Below are positions 23,800-32,482 of a stretch of DNA of 64,000 nt, piece by piece (the first letter of the stretch is position 1; each line of letters begins with the position of its first letter). The stretch spans positions 2,232,001 through 2,296,000 of the forward strand of contig NC_014761.1 in assembly GCF_000183745.1 (NCBI RefSeq), given 5' to 3'. Position numbers and translations under genes: made by a program. The notes under the pieces are model-generated. The model did not search any database and had not been told where the DNA came from. It saw only the letters and a program-made list of their open reading frames with translations. The DNA is from Oceanithermus profundus DSM 14977 (GTDB taxonomy: Bacteria; Deinococcota; Deinococci; Deinococcales; Marinithermaceae).

Positions 23800-26700
23800 T
23801 TAAGGGCTGCCGGCCCCGCGCTGATTGAAACGCATGAAGCCGCCCGGCCATTTCTCAGGACCACGTTGCAGAACGGGCTCAGAAGCACCCAGGGGTTGCA
23901 GCTCGCCCCTCCTCAGCTCGAGCGTTTGTTGATCTGCCGATCCTACAGCCACGTCCCAGGAAGGGTAGCATTCCCATCCAAACACACCCTCGATAAGGTA
24001 AGGAACCAGCGACCCATCCCCTGCGCGATGCAATTCGATGTTTTGCGTCCAATACACGGGCGGCACGCCGTCCACGCCAAAGAAGGTTTCGTCGGAGCGG
24101 AAGAAGGCGTTGCCCTGCCCAATCCTGCAATAGCGAATCTGGTCGGGCGGAATAAACGCGTCGAAATCGTAATTCATGGTCGCAAGCAGGTTGCCCTCGT
24201 CGTCGCGCAGTTCCGCCCCTTCGAAGAAGACCTCGGCGAACGGGTGGAGGGCGAACTGCCAGGCCCGATAATCGAGCGGGATCGCTTGGTCGATATCGCC
24301 CGTCGTGCTTATCTGAACTAGGGCGTTGGCTTCCGTACAAACCTCACCTCCGTTGCCGTCGGGTACGCAGTAGCGGGCACTGTTGTACACGGCGCCAGGG
24401 AACCGGTTGTCATGGATGGTGAACGACAGGGGCGCACTCAATCGCGAAGCCATGCGCTCGACCCTGGTGTATCCTTGCTGGACCTTTGGGTGAACTAAAT
24501 AGAACGAGTTAACTTGGTGAAGGCCTTCGTCAAAGGCGCAGCTGGATGTCCACGAGAAGAAGGGCACTTCGGGAAAGCTCGACCAGTCCCAATCGTTCGC
24601 CTCGTCCGGGCGGTGCAGGTCGTGCACCCCCACCCAGGGAAACCGGTGGGACGTGTAGTTTGCATGCTCAACGATGAAATCAAACAGGGGTTCGTCGTAC
24701 TTTGTTTCGATGTAGTTACCTTCGCCGTCGTACACATCGTAGGCGTACATTTCACGTAGATGGTCGGCCCCGCGCACGGTGACGGTTCCGGTGATGCGCC
24801 CGCAGCGCTTTTCGGGCTCGACGTTCGGTAGGCCGCCGTTATAGCTTTCCGGCTCGAAACGAACGTCCAGCTCGGCGCACATTAGCCGCACCGGAACCTC
24901 GAACTCCAGCTCGGGGTTTTGTGTGCGCACCCTGATCTTTCCTTCCTTTTCCACCGCGCCGTCGCAAAAAGCTTGGGCGGATTCCACATCGATCACCTCA
25001 GTGAACCGCTGCCCGGGTTGGAGGGTGCCCGCCGCCGGCTCCAGGCGCAACCAGTCGGGCAGGACCAGCTCGTAGGTCATGCCGCTCTCCTGATCGTCCG
25101 GGTAAGGGTCGGGCAAACCCACGAAGTCGAAGTCGCCTTCGGGCACCGCACCCCAGCCCGCATCGGCGGCGAGCAGGTAGTTGATGGTGCACTGCCCGGG
25201 TTCCGCCAGCTCCACGAATACGTATTTTTCGTTGTTCTTGACCTCCGCCACCCGGCACCGGCTCAGGTCGCCCTCGGGGCAGACGAAAACTACCGGCGGC
25301 GTGGATGAGCTGGACGGGATCAGCGCGTTCGGGATAAAAACGCTGGGAATCTCGACCGCATACGTGAAGTCGTCGACCTTTTCGAAGCCGTACCAGGTGG
25401 AAGCCTCGGTGGAGGCCACCTCGAAGAGCGACGCGTCGAACCGGTAGGGTTTTCCGGGGTCGAACTTTGCCGTGAGCCCCATGCCGGCAACGAAGAGCCT
25501 TGTACCCTTGGTAAAGCTCGTGGGGATGCCGCATGTTGTTGGGACGACGTTGACCGAGCTGGTTCCAAAGTCGCGAAGCTCGCAAATAAGAGCGTTGTGG
25601 TCCATTCCAGTTAGATTTCCAGGGGAAACGGTTTTGGAGGGCCTGCCGGTGCGCGGGTCTTTGGCGTAGGCACATGATCCGTAAAATCTGTTGGACAGCG
25701 GGAAGTCGATCATGCCGTGCAACACCAGGCCGCCGGTAACTAGAAAGTCGGAGGTGGCCATGTGCAGGATGCTTGGCTTTTTCCCCTCCGCCACCTGGCT
25801 GTCCACCAGAAGCGACGGGTAGGCGTCTAGGTCATGGTCGTCGTACCACGTCGTGCCCCCAATGTCGGGGGTGTTGATTAGGGCAACCTGATCGCTGATC
25901 GCCAGATCGTCGGGTTCGGGCCGGCCCTCATGTTTCTGGCAATCGATGCACAGGTTGTGATCGCCGATCACCAGTACGCTTGCGCTTCCATTAGAGCTCC
26001 GCAGGCCGCGCAACCTGTCCGTTAGCTCGTTGATCTGCCGGGCGCGCACGAGGTTGTTCGACGCACTCGAGGGGCTGGCCAGGTGGGCGTTGTAGAGGTC
26101 CAGGGCAAACCCGTCGACGCTGCTGAGAAGCTGGGTGTACAGGTAACCCGTGTCGGCCGCTCCGCCGGTCAGGTATTGGCGCTTGTCAGGGTCGGCAAAG
26201 GTGAAAGCGGCGGTGTTGACGATGGTGCATTCGTACTGCTCGCAGTAGTAGTCGAGTTGCACCGACGGATCAAGCCTCTCCCACTCGGCGAGAATCGTGT
26301 TGATGACACGAGGTTCAACTGGCGCAAACCCGTTGTCAATTTCACAAAAATCCCCCACCCTTTTGTCCTTGTTAGGTGGTGGCCTGGCGCAGTAGGTGTC
26401 CTCGACCATCATTTCTTGGAAAGTAACGATCCCCGGTTGATTCACATAGAGCCGCCGAATGATCTTTCGGATGGTGTTTTCACTGCAGAGCTTATAAAAA
26501 CATTGTTTCGTCCTTTGTCCAACGTTCCAGGTCAACACACGTAGGCTTCTACCTCCCTGCGGTTCAACGCGCTCACCAAAAGAAAGTTTTGTCTCTTCCG
26601 GGGCCTTGAGCTCCCCGATCTGAGAAACGGTGCCGCCGGGGCGGCCGCGGCAGGCCCCGCTGAAGCTGTGGAAGTCGATGGCGGGAATGTTGGGGTTGAT

Positions 26701-27354
26701 CCGGCCTCCGGCCTCGACGCAGTTTTGGTTGGCCCACACCTTGGGGAACTGGAAGACGTAGTAGTTCTGGTGGCGGCTGTCGAGGCCGGTGATCTGCACC
26801 TCGATGTAGCCCTGCCCTTTTTCTTCCGTGCCGGGGCCGATGTCGGAGAGGTGGCAGAACCAGTAGTTCTTATCGCCTACGCTGTCGCCTTCTTCCCCTA
26901 TCCAGCTGCAGACCTCGGTGTAGTGGGTGCTGTTCTTGGCGGGGGCGACGGCTTGCTTCAGGGAGAGGCGCAGGGTGGCGGGGTAGATCAGCAGGTTCTG
27001 GAGCTCGGCGTTCTCCCCGGTGAAGGGGTTGTGGCGCCAGACCTCGGCAGCGGCGATCAGGGTGGCTTCGGGGGGGACAGGGCCGGGGGCGTCCAGGGGC
27101 AGGTCCTTGAGCGTGATCTTTGCGGGGCGGTCCCCGTAGACGGCGTTTTCGGGAATGGCCAGCTCGGCGTTTTCCGTTCGGATCGTCCCGCCGCCCCTGC
27201 CGATCTCCACCGTGGTTTCGGGAGCGGGTGGAGACGCTCCGCCTCCGGGAGGGTTGGGGTTGCCGGGCGGGCTCTGGCCGGGTTTGGGGCCGCAGGCGGC
27301 AAGCATGATAAGCAATAGTGCAGCCAATAGGGATGCGGATTTGACATTTCTCAT
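23800..27354 (-). CDS. Large lipoprotein with endonuclease/exonuclease/phosphatase domain
   Basis: 1184 residues. Signal and lipobox LLLIMLAACG give a lipidated Cys21. A ZU5-like region (GGGTIRTENAELAIPENAVYGD, about 48-75) is followed by a beta-rich module (about 89-254) that is encoded by DNA identical to part of the next gene. An EEP fold spans about 270-595: LRVLTWNVGQ (Asn277), FQEMM (metal Glu, about 312), VIGDHNLC (about 463) and MDHNALIC (catalytic His). The C-terminal half is Cys-containing and unrecognised. It could be a surface nuclease or phosphodiesterase. Start at 27354 preferred over 27405 because the signal peptide begins there. Base composition is lower in GC than the core genes, suggesting acquisition. 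Confidence 0.75.
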   Translation of the reverse strand: MRNVKSASLLAALLLIMLAACGPKPGQSPPGNPNPPGGGASPPAPETTVEIGRGGGTIRTENAELAIPENAVYGDRPAKITLKDLPLDAPGPVPPEATLIAAAEVWRHNPFTGENAELQNLLIYPATLRLSLKQAVAPAKNSTHYTEVCSWIGEEGDSVGDKNYWFCHLSDIGPGTEEKGQGYIEVQITGLDSRHQNYYVFQFPKVWANQNCVEAGGRINPNIPAIDFHSFSGACRGRPGGTVSQIGELKAPEETKLSFGERVEPQGGRSLRVLTWNVGQRTKQCFYKLCSENTIRKIIRRLYVNQPGIVTFQEMMVEDTYCARPPPNKDKRVGDFCEIDNGFAPVEPRVINTILAEWERLDPSVQLDYYCEQYECTIVNTAAFTFADPDKRQYLTGGAADTGYLYTQLLSSVDGFALDLYNAHLASPSSASNNLVRARQINELTDRLRGLRSSNGSASVLVIGDHNLCIDCQKHEGRPEPDDLAISDQVALINTPDIGGTTWYDDHDLDAYPSLLVDSQVAEGKKPSILHMATSDFLVTGGLVLHGMIDFPLSNRFYGSCAYAKDPRTGRPSKTVSPGNLTGMDHNALICELRDFGTSSVNVVPTTCGIPTSFTKGTRLFVAGMGLTAKFDPGKPYRFDASLFEVASTEASTWYGFEKVDDFTYAVEIPSVFIPNALIPSSSSTPPVVFVCPEGDLSRCRVAEVKNNEKYVFVELAEPGQCTINYLLAADAGWGAVPEGDFDFVGLPDPYPDDQESGMTYELVLPDWLRLEPAAGTLQPGQRFTEVIDVESAQAFCDGAVEKEGKIRVRTQNPELEFEVPVRLMCAELDVRFEPESYNGGLPNVEPEKRCGRITGTVTVRGADHLREMYAYDVYDGEGNYIETKYDEPLFDFIVEHANYTSHRFPWVGVHDLHRPDEANDWDWSSFPEVPFFSWTSSCAFDEGLHQVNSFYLVHPKVQQGYTRVERMASRLSAPLSFTIHDNRFPGAVYNSARYCVPDGNGGEVCTEANALVQISTTGDIDQAIPLDYRAWQFALHPFAEVFFEGAELRDDEGNLLATMNYDFDAFIPPDQIRYCRIGQGNAFFRSDETFFGVDGVPPVYWTQNIELHRAGDGSLVPYLIEGVFGWECYPSWDVAVGSADQQTLELRRGELQPLGASEPVLQRGPEKWPGGFMRFNQRGAGSP
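26593..27091 (-). repeat. 499-bp perfect duplication, copy A
   Basis: Identical base for base, by eye, to 27513-28011 (offset 920). It encodes about residues 89-254 of the nuclease lipoprotein. The flanks are unrelated on both sides. Confidence 0.95.
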
Positions 27355-27443
27355 AGCATCACCCCAAAGGTGCTTTTTGCGGCTTGATGCAGTATGCTTT
27401 CTCATTGTGCGGTAGAATTAAGGAATAGTAGCCGCTTGGAGGG

Positions 27444-27449
27444 ATTATA
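27444..27449 (-). promoter_or_regulatory. Extended -10 box upstream of the nuclease lipoprotein
   Basis: CATGCTATAAT on the minus strand: consensus TATAAT with a TG extension, about 90 bases before the start codon. The same CATGCTATAAT..CTCCAAGC text precedes the neighbouring gene at 28737. Confidence 0.6.
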
Positions 27450-27470
27450 GCATGGCCACTCCGGTCGGGG

Positions 27471-28649
27471 CTACGGGCTCTCGGGTTCCACTGGGCGGGT
27501 GAGGGGGACGAGCTCTTCCGGGGCCTTGAGCTCCCCGATCTGAGAAACGGTGCCGCCGGGGCGGCCGCGGCAGGCCCCGCTGAAGCTGTGGAAGTCGATG
27601 GCGGGAATGTTGGGGTTGATCCGGCCTCCGGCCTCGACGCAGTTTTGGTTGGCCCACACCTTGGGGAACTGGAAGACGTAGTAGTTCTGGTGGCGGCTGT
27701 CGAGGCCGGTGATCTGCACCTCGATGTAGCCCTGCCCTTTTTCTTCCGTGCCGGGGCCGATGTCGGAGAGGTGGCAGAACCAGTAGTTCTTATCGCCTAC
27801 GCTGTCGCCTTCTTCCCCTATCCAGCTGCAGACCTCGGTGTAGTGGGTGCTGTTCTTGGCGGGGGCGACGGCTTGCTTCAGGGAGAGGCGCAGGGTGGCG
27901 GGGTAGATCAGCAGGTTCTGGAGCTCGGCGTTCTCCCCGGTGAAGGGGTTGTGGCGCCAGACCTCGGCAGCGGCGATCAGGGTGGCTTCGGGGGGGACAG
28001 GGCCGGGGGCGGGAAGAGTATGGGGGATGGAGCGGAGGGTGACGAGGGCGGGCAGGGGCGGGAGGAGGCCGCCGGCGGGGATGCAGAGGGTGGCCATCCG
28101 GTCGGGGGTGGTGAGGCAGCCGCCCAGGGAGGGGAGGAAGAGCTTGGTGGCGGTGGGAATCAGGGCTTTCTGTTTGGGGTTACCGGAGGCGTGAACGCTG
28201 GGGTAGGGCAGGCCGGGGAGGTAGTAGAGGGCGAGGGCCAGGGCGGCGGTGTACAGGTAGGGGCGCAGCTCGGGACGGAAACGGGGCCGAGGCGGGCCGG
28301 GGTCGGCATGGGAGGCTTGGGGAGATCGCGAGGTTTGGACGCTGCGGTAGAGGACGCGGACCGGGTGCAGCCCAGCGGCGAACAGGAGGTGCAGCGCGGC
28401 TAGGGCGAGCAGGGGAAGGACGAGGAAGAAGGCGAAGCGGAGGTGGCCCAGGAGAACGGCGAGGGGGAGGGGAAGGGCGGGGTCGGCGAGAGGGGTGGGG
28501 ACGAGGGCGGGGAGAGTGGAGCCAAGACGGTTGGAAAGGCCGGAAAGGTCGGCGTAGTTGAAGACGAGGGCGTAGAAGAGAAGGAAGGTCAGGTAGAGGA
28601 GAAAGAGGAGGAGGGTAGGCCAGAGGAGGCGGGTCTTGCCAGGTCTCAT
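27471..28649 (-). CDS. Membrane protein sharing an identical module with the adjacent lipoprotein
   Basis: 392 residues. The N-terminal 210 have three or four hydrophobic segments (about 8-30, 60-90, 128-147) and Pro-rich linkers and resemble nothing I know. Residues about 214-379 are identical to about 89-254 of the lipoprotein at 23.8-27.4 kb; only 13 residues follow. The shared module has ENAELQNLLIYPATLRLSL, CSWIGEEG, and CVEAGGR. ATG at 28649 with AAGGA. It looks like a membrane-anchored version of the lipoprotein's extracellular domain, either a real paralogue homogenised by gene conversion or a chimera from recombination that lost its own C-terminus. Confidence 0.65.
   Translation of the reverse strand: MRPGKTRLLWPTLLLFLLYLTFLLFYALVFNYADLSGLSNRLGSTLPALVPTPLADPALPLPLAVLLGHLRFAFFLVLPLLALAALHLLFAAGLHPVRVLYRSVQTSRSPQASHADPGPPRPRFRPELRPYLYTAALALALYYLPGLPYPSVHASGNPKQKALIPTATKLFLPSLGGCLTTPDRMATLCIPAGGLLPPLPALVTLRSIPHTLPAPGPVPPEATLIAAAEVWRHNPFTGENAELQNLLIYPATLRLSLKQAVAPAKNSTHYTEVCSWIGEEGDSVGDKNYWFCHLSDIGPGTEEKGQGYIEVQITGLDSRHQNYYVFQFPKVWANQNCVEAGGRINPNIPAIDFHSFSGACRGRPGGTVSQIGELKAPEELVPLTRPVEPESP
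27513..28011 (-). repeat. 499-bp perfect duplication, copy B
   Basis: Second copy of 26593-27091 within the membrane-protein gene, same strand and same reading phase. Confidence 0.95.
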
Positions 28650-28736
28650 GGTTTCCTTCAGTGCTCATGGCGGCAGCCTCGGCAAACGGGGTTCACATAG
28701 GGTGGCTACGAAGAGCGGGGTGGGCTGCTTGGAGAA

Positions 28737-28742
28737 ATTATA
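28737..28742 (-). promoter_or_regulatory. Extended -10 box upstream of the module-sharing membrane protein
   Basis: CATGCTATAAT again, about 88 bases before the ATG at 28649, mirroring the box at 27444. Confidence 0.6.
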
Positions 28743-28861
28743 GCATGGAAGGCTGGGGTAGCGCGGGTGAACTCCCGTGCACCCCGCACGCGATGGGCGG
28801 CGTGCGGCCGCGCACGAGGCGTAGTAGGCTGATCGAGAGGCTGACCCACGGGTCAAACACC

Positions 28862-29734
28862 ATGGAGCCATCCAACACGCGCCTGACCCCGATCGACGTT
28901 TCCGCCCTGCTCACGCTGTACTTCATCTGGGGCGGGGCCTACCTGGCCAACAAGCTGGCCATCGCCACCATCGACCCCTTCATCATGCTGGCCATCCGGC
29001 TGGGGGCCAGCGGCCTGCTTCTCTTCGTGCTGCTCCGCCTGCTGGGCTGGACGCTGCCGAAGGGCCGGGAGGTGCTGGGGTCGTGGCTGATCGGCCAGCT
29101 GCTCCTGGTGGGCGGCATGGGCGCGGTCGTTTACGCGCAGCAGTGGGTGAGCTCGAGCCTGGCCGCGGTCATCGTCTCGACGATGCCTTTGTGGAACGCA
29201 TTTTTTGCCAATTTTCTGGGCCGCCGGACCCGCGGTGTGGAATGGGCGGGCATGCTCCTGGGCCTGGCGGGGGTCTACCTGCTCGCCGGAGAACCCGACC
29301 TGAAGCTGGACCCTGGTGCGCTCCTCGTCTTCGTCGGCCCGGTCAGCTGGGCCTTCGGTTCGGCGATCAGCACGCGCGTGCCCCAGGCACCGGGGCTGAT
29401 GTCGAGCGCGGTGCACATGATGGGCGCCGGGCTCAGCTTCACCGTGATCGCGCTCCTGGCGGGGGCGCGCTGGCACGAACCCAGCGTAGCTTCGCTGCTG
29501 GCGCTCGGCTACCTGGTCCTGCTGGCGGGGGTGGTGGGCTACAGCGCCTACCTGCACCTGCTGGCCCGGCCGCTCAGGCCCGCCCTGGTCACCAGCTTCG
29601 CCTACGTCAACCCGCTGGTGGCCCTGGCGCTGGGCATCGGTTTCGCCGGCGAGCGGCTCACCCAGGCGGGCCTCGCCGGCGTGGGGCTGATCGTGCTGGG
29701 GGTGGGGCTGGCCGTCAGCGGCCGCGGCCGCTGA
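28862..29734 (+). CDS. EamA-family (drug/metabolite) transporter, YedA-like
   Basis: 290 residues with ten predicted membrane helices in two EamA repeats. LYFIWGGAYLANKLAIATIDPFIMLAIR and GPVSWAFGSAISTRVPQAPGLM resemble YedA-type exporters. Likely a metabolite or amino-acid exporter. The ATG at 28862 is chosen because the first helix follows directly; no clear Shine-Dalgarno site precedes it, and a TAGGCT box lies about 38 bases upstream. Converges with the next gene. Confidence 0.85.
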   Translation: MEPSNTRLTPIDVSALLTLYFIWGGAYLANKLAIATIDPFIMLAIRLGASGLLLFVLLRLLGWTLPKGREVLGSWLIGQLLLVGGMGAVVYAQQWVSSSLAAVIVSTMPLWNAFFANFLGRRTRGVEWAGMLLGLAGVYLLAGEPDLKLDPGALLVFVGPVSWAFGSAISTRVPQAPGLMSSAVHMMGAGLSFTVIALLAGARWHEPSVASLLALGYLVLLAGVVGYSAYLHLLARPLRPALVTSFAYVNPLVALALGIGFAGERLTQAGLAGVGLIVLGVGLAVSGRGR

Positions 29735-29738
29735 CCCT

Positions 29739-30558
29739 TTACGCCCGCGCGCCGCGGTTCAGGACCACCCCCAGGGCGATGAGCGCGCCGCCCAGCAGCA
29801 CCCCCGGGGTCAGGGGCTGCCCCACCAGGAAGACCGCGAAGAGGGCGCCGGCGAAGGGCTCGATCAGGGCCACCAGCGTGGCGATGCGCGCCGGCACCCG
29901 GCGCACCCCGAGCAGGAAGAGCCCGAAGGGCAGCACGGTTCCGAAGATCACCAGGTAGCCCACGGCCAGGGCCGCACCGGCGTCGAGCGCCAGCACCTGG
30001 GCCCGCTGGGCCCAGAGCACGGGCAGCGAGAGAAAGGCCCCCACGCCGGTGGCCACGCCCAGGCTGGTGAAGGCGGGGGTGCGCAGCCCCTGGGAGCTGG
30101 CGGCGTAAAAGGCGAAGGAAAACGCCGCGAGCAACCCGTAGGCCACCCCGATGGGGCGGCCCACCCAACCCCCGGCCGAGGACGAGCAGGTAGGCCCCGG
30201 CCACCGCCAGCCCCACCCCCACGAGGCTGCGCGGCGCCAGCCGCTCGCGCCGGAACAGCGCGTAGAGCGTGAGCAGCACCGGCGCCAGGTACTGGAGGAA
30301 GATCCCGGTCGCCACCGTGGTGGCGTCGATGGCCAGGTAGTAGAAGGCCTGCGCTCCCGCGAGGGCCAGCCCGACGCCGAACAGGCGGGGGTACTCGCCG
30401 CGCTCGGGCGGCTGGCGGACCACCACGGGCAGCAGCACCAGGAAGGCCAGCCCGAAGCGCAGGGGGATCAGCACCTCGGGGGGAATCGACTGCATGAAGC
30501 GGCCGGCCAGGGCCCCGCCCAGCCCCCAGAGCAGCGCGGCCAGCACGACGTAGATCAA
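29739..30558 (-). pseudogene. EamA-family transporter split by a frameshift
   Basis: Two overlapping frames together make one normal EamA transporter of about 270 residues. The first (from TTG at 30558) gives helices 1-5 up to AYLLVLGRGLGG; the second frame continues from about 30164 with RPIGVAYGLLAAFSF to the stop at 29739. The switch needs one base to be dropped in the G-rich run near 30164-30176. It is either a real recent inactivation or a sequencing/assembly error in a homopolymer. The start codon is uncertain. Confidence 0.8.
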
Positions 30559-30601
30559 GGCCCGCCCCGCACGTTACCCATCCGGCGCCTCCACCCCGCC
30601 C

Positions 30602-32404
30602 TCAAGGGGCGCGCCGGACCTCGCGCTCCAGGAAGTCGAGCGTCTCGCGGTAGAAGTCCCGGACCGTCTCCGGCTTCTTCCAGCCGTGCCCTTCGCCCTC
30701 GTAGACCTTGTAGCGGTGGGGCACGCCGCGCTCGCGCAGGATGCGCACCAGCGCCTCGGCCTGGTTCGGGGGCACCACCCGGTCCTCGGAACCCTGGAAG
30801 ACGTAGAGGGCGTCTTGGATCCGGTGCGCGTGCGCCAGCGGCGAGCGCTCGCGGTAGCGCGCCGCCGCCTCGGGCAGGGGCCCGACCAGCCGGTCGGTGT
30901 AGCGCGACTCGAACTTGTGGGTCTCGCGGGCGAGTCCGAAAAGATCGGTCACGCCGTAGAAGCTCACCCCCGCGCGGTAGACGCCGGGGAAGCGGGCGAG
31001 GGTCATCAGCACGGTGTACCCGCCGGCGCTGCCGCCCAGGACGGCGAGCCGGCGGCCGTCGGCGCGGCCCGACTCGGCGAGGAAGCGCGCCGCCGCCGCC
31101 GCGTCGGCCACGTCCACCTCGCCCCAGCGGCCGTAGAGGGCCTCGCGGTAGCTGCGGCCGTAGCCGGTCGAACCGCGGTAGTTGAGCTCGAGGTAGGCGT
31201 AGCCGTTCGCCGCGAAGAGCTGGGCCTGGGGATTGAAGGCCAGGGTGCGCTGGCTGGTGGGGCCGCCGTGGACGCTGACGACCGCGGGCGGCCGCTCCGC
31301 CCCGCCGCTGGGCGGGTAGAAGAGGCCGTGCACCCAGGCGCCGTCCTCGGCCTGGAAGCGCACCCCCTCGGGCGCCGCGCCCCCGCCGTCCAGGCCCGCG
31401 GGCCAGCCGTAGGCGCGGGTCTGCCACGCCTCGCCGTCGTAGAAGACGACGCGCTCGCCCTGGTCGGGGCCGCTGGCGAGCGCGGCCAGGCCCGCTTCGT
31501 CGCCGCTCAGCGAAGCCAGCCAGGCCGCGCCTTCGGGCAGGGGCAGTTCTTCGGGGGCCCCACCCGTCAAACGCCAGAGGTGCGCGCGGCCCGCGCGGTT
31601 CTCGCGCAGGTAGAGCGCGCCGCCGGGGCCGAAACTCATCACCCGCTGCGCCTGGGACCAGGCGGGCTCGATGAGCGCCCGCTCCTCCATCCACACCGAC
31701 CGCTCGCCGGTTTCGAGGTCCAGGCGCACGAGCCGGTCGAACTCCGCGCCCTCGGGGTTCTCGATCCAAAAGAGCCCGCGGCCCTCGGGGTCGAAGAGCG
31801 GCTGGAAGACCGGCGTGCGCGCCCCGCCGGCGAGCTGGCGCACCTCGGCCGGCCCTCCGCCCTCCACCCGTGCGAGCATCAACCGCGCGCCGTCCCAGGG
31901 CATGTTCGGGTGGTCCCACTCCACCCAGGCCAGCCACGCGCCGTCCGGGCTCCAGGCGGGCTGCATGTAGAAGTCGGCGCCGCGGGCCCAGACCCGGGGC
32001 CAGCCGTCCGGGTCGGCGCCGGCCACGGCCAGCACGTCGCGACCCTCGTGGTGGTGCACGTAGACGACGCGCGCGCCGTCGGGGCTGGGCTGGGGATCGG
32101 CCGCTGCGCCGAAGGGCGGGGTGAGGGGGACGGGTTCCCGGCCTTCCCGCGGCAGCCTCCAGACCCGCCCCTCGGCCACGTAGAGGACCGCGTCCCCGTC
32201 CAGGTTGAAGGCGCCGCCGCCGTAGCCCACGCCCGGGCTAAGGGCGTGGTCCGGCGCGTACCGCCGCGGCGCGCCGTCCCAGCCCGTCAGCACGGTGCGC
32301 CCGCCCTCCTGTTCCGTCCAGTAGACGCGGCCGCCGCGGGCGCGCACCTCGGCGTGCGCCCCCAAACGGGCCCGCGTGAGATCCCTGGGGCTACGTACGC
32401 TCAT
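30602..32404 (-). CDS. S9-family serine peptidase (acylaminoacyl-peptidase type)
   Basis: 600 residues: an N-terminal beta-propeller (YSPDG-like repeats, e.g. QPSPDGARVVYV and AWSPDGAWLAWV) and a C-terminal alpha/beta-hydrolase. VSVHGGPTSQ is the oxyanion region, GGSAGGYTVLM holds the nucleophile Ser, GSEDRVVPPNQ the Asp and GEGHGWKK the His. No signal peptide, so a cytoplasmic oligopeptidase. ATG at 32404 sits five bases after TAGACT, pointing to leaderless expression. The start of a much longer open frame upstream is a shadow of kup. Confidence 0.92.
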   Translation of the reverse strand: MSVRSPRDLTRARLGAHAEVRARGGRVYWTEQEGGRTVLTGWDGAPRRYAPDHALSPGVGYGGGAFNLDGDAVLYVAEGRVWRLPREGREPVPLTPPFGAAADPQPSPDGARVVYVHHHEGRDVLAVAGADPDGWPRVWARGADFYMQPAWSPDGAWLAWVEWDHPNMPWDGARLMLARVEGGGPAEVRQLAGGARTPVFQPLFDPEGRGLFWIENPEGAEFDRLVRLDLETGERSVWMEERALIEPAWSQAQRVMSFGPGGALYLRENRAGRAHLWRLTGGAPEELPLPEGAAWLASLSGDEAGLAALASGPDQGERVVFYDGEAWQTRAYGWPAGLDGGGAAPEGVRFQAEDGAWVHGLFYPPSGGAERPPAVVSVHGGPTSQRTLAFNPQAQLFAANGYAYLELNYRGSTGYGRSYREALYGRWGEVDVADAAAAARFLAESGRADGRRLAVLGGSAGGYTVLMTLARFPGVYRAGVSFYGVTDLFGLARETHKFESRYTDRLVGPLPEAAARYRERSPLAHAHRIQDALYVFQGSEDRVVPPNQAEALVRILRERGVPHRYKVYEGEGHGWKKPETVRDFYRETLDFLEREVRRAP

Positions 32405-32409
32405 GCCCC

Positions 32410-32415
32410 AGTCTA
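32410..32415 (-). promoter_or_regulatory. -10 box of leaderless S9 peptidase gene
   Basis: TAGACT, five bases before the ATG. Confidence 0.45.
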
Positions 32416-32482
32416 CGCAGCCACAGGGACGCACGCCACCGCCGCGGGTGTACCCTAAAAAGGCCACAGGAGGCGTTGCGCC

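Noticed and set aside
27588-28403. 271-residue plus-strand frame over the duplicated block
   Set aside because: Antisense to the shared module; it repeats because the DNA is duplicated.
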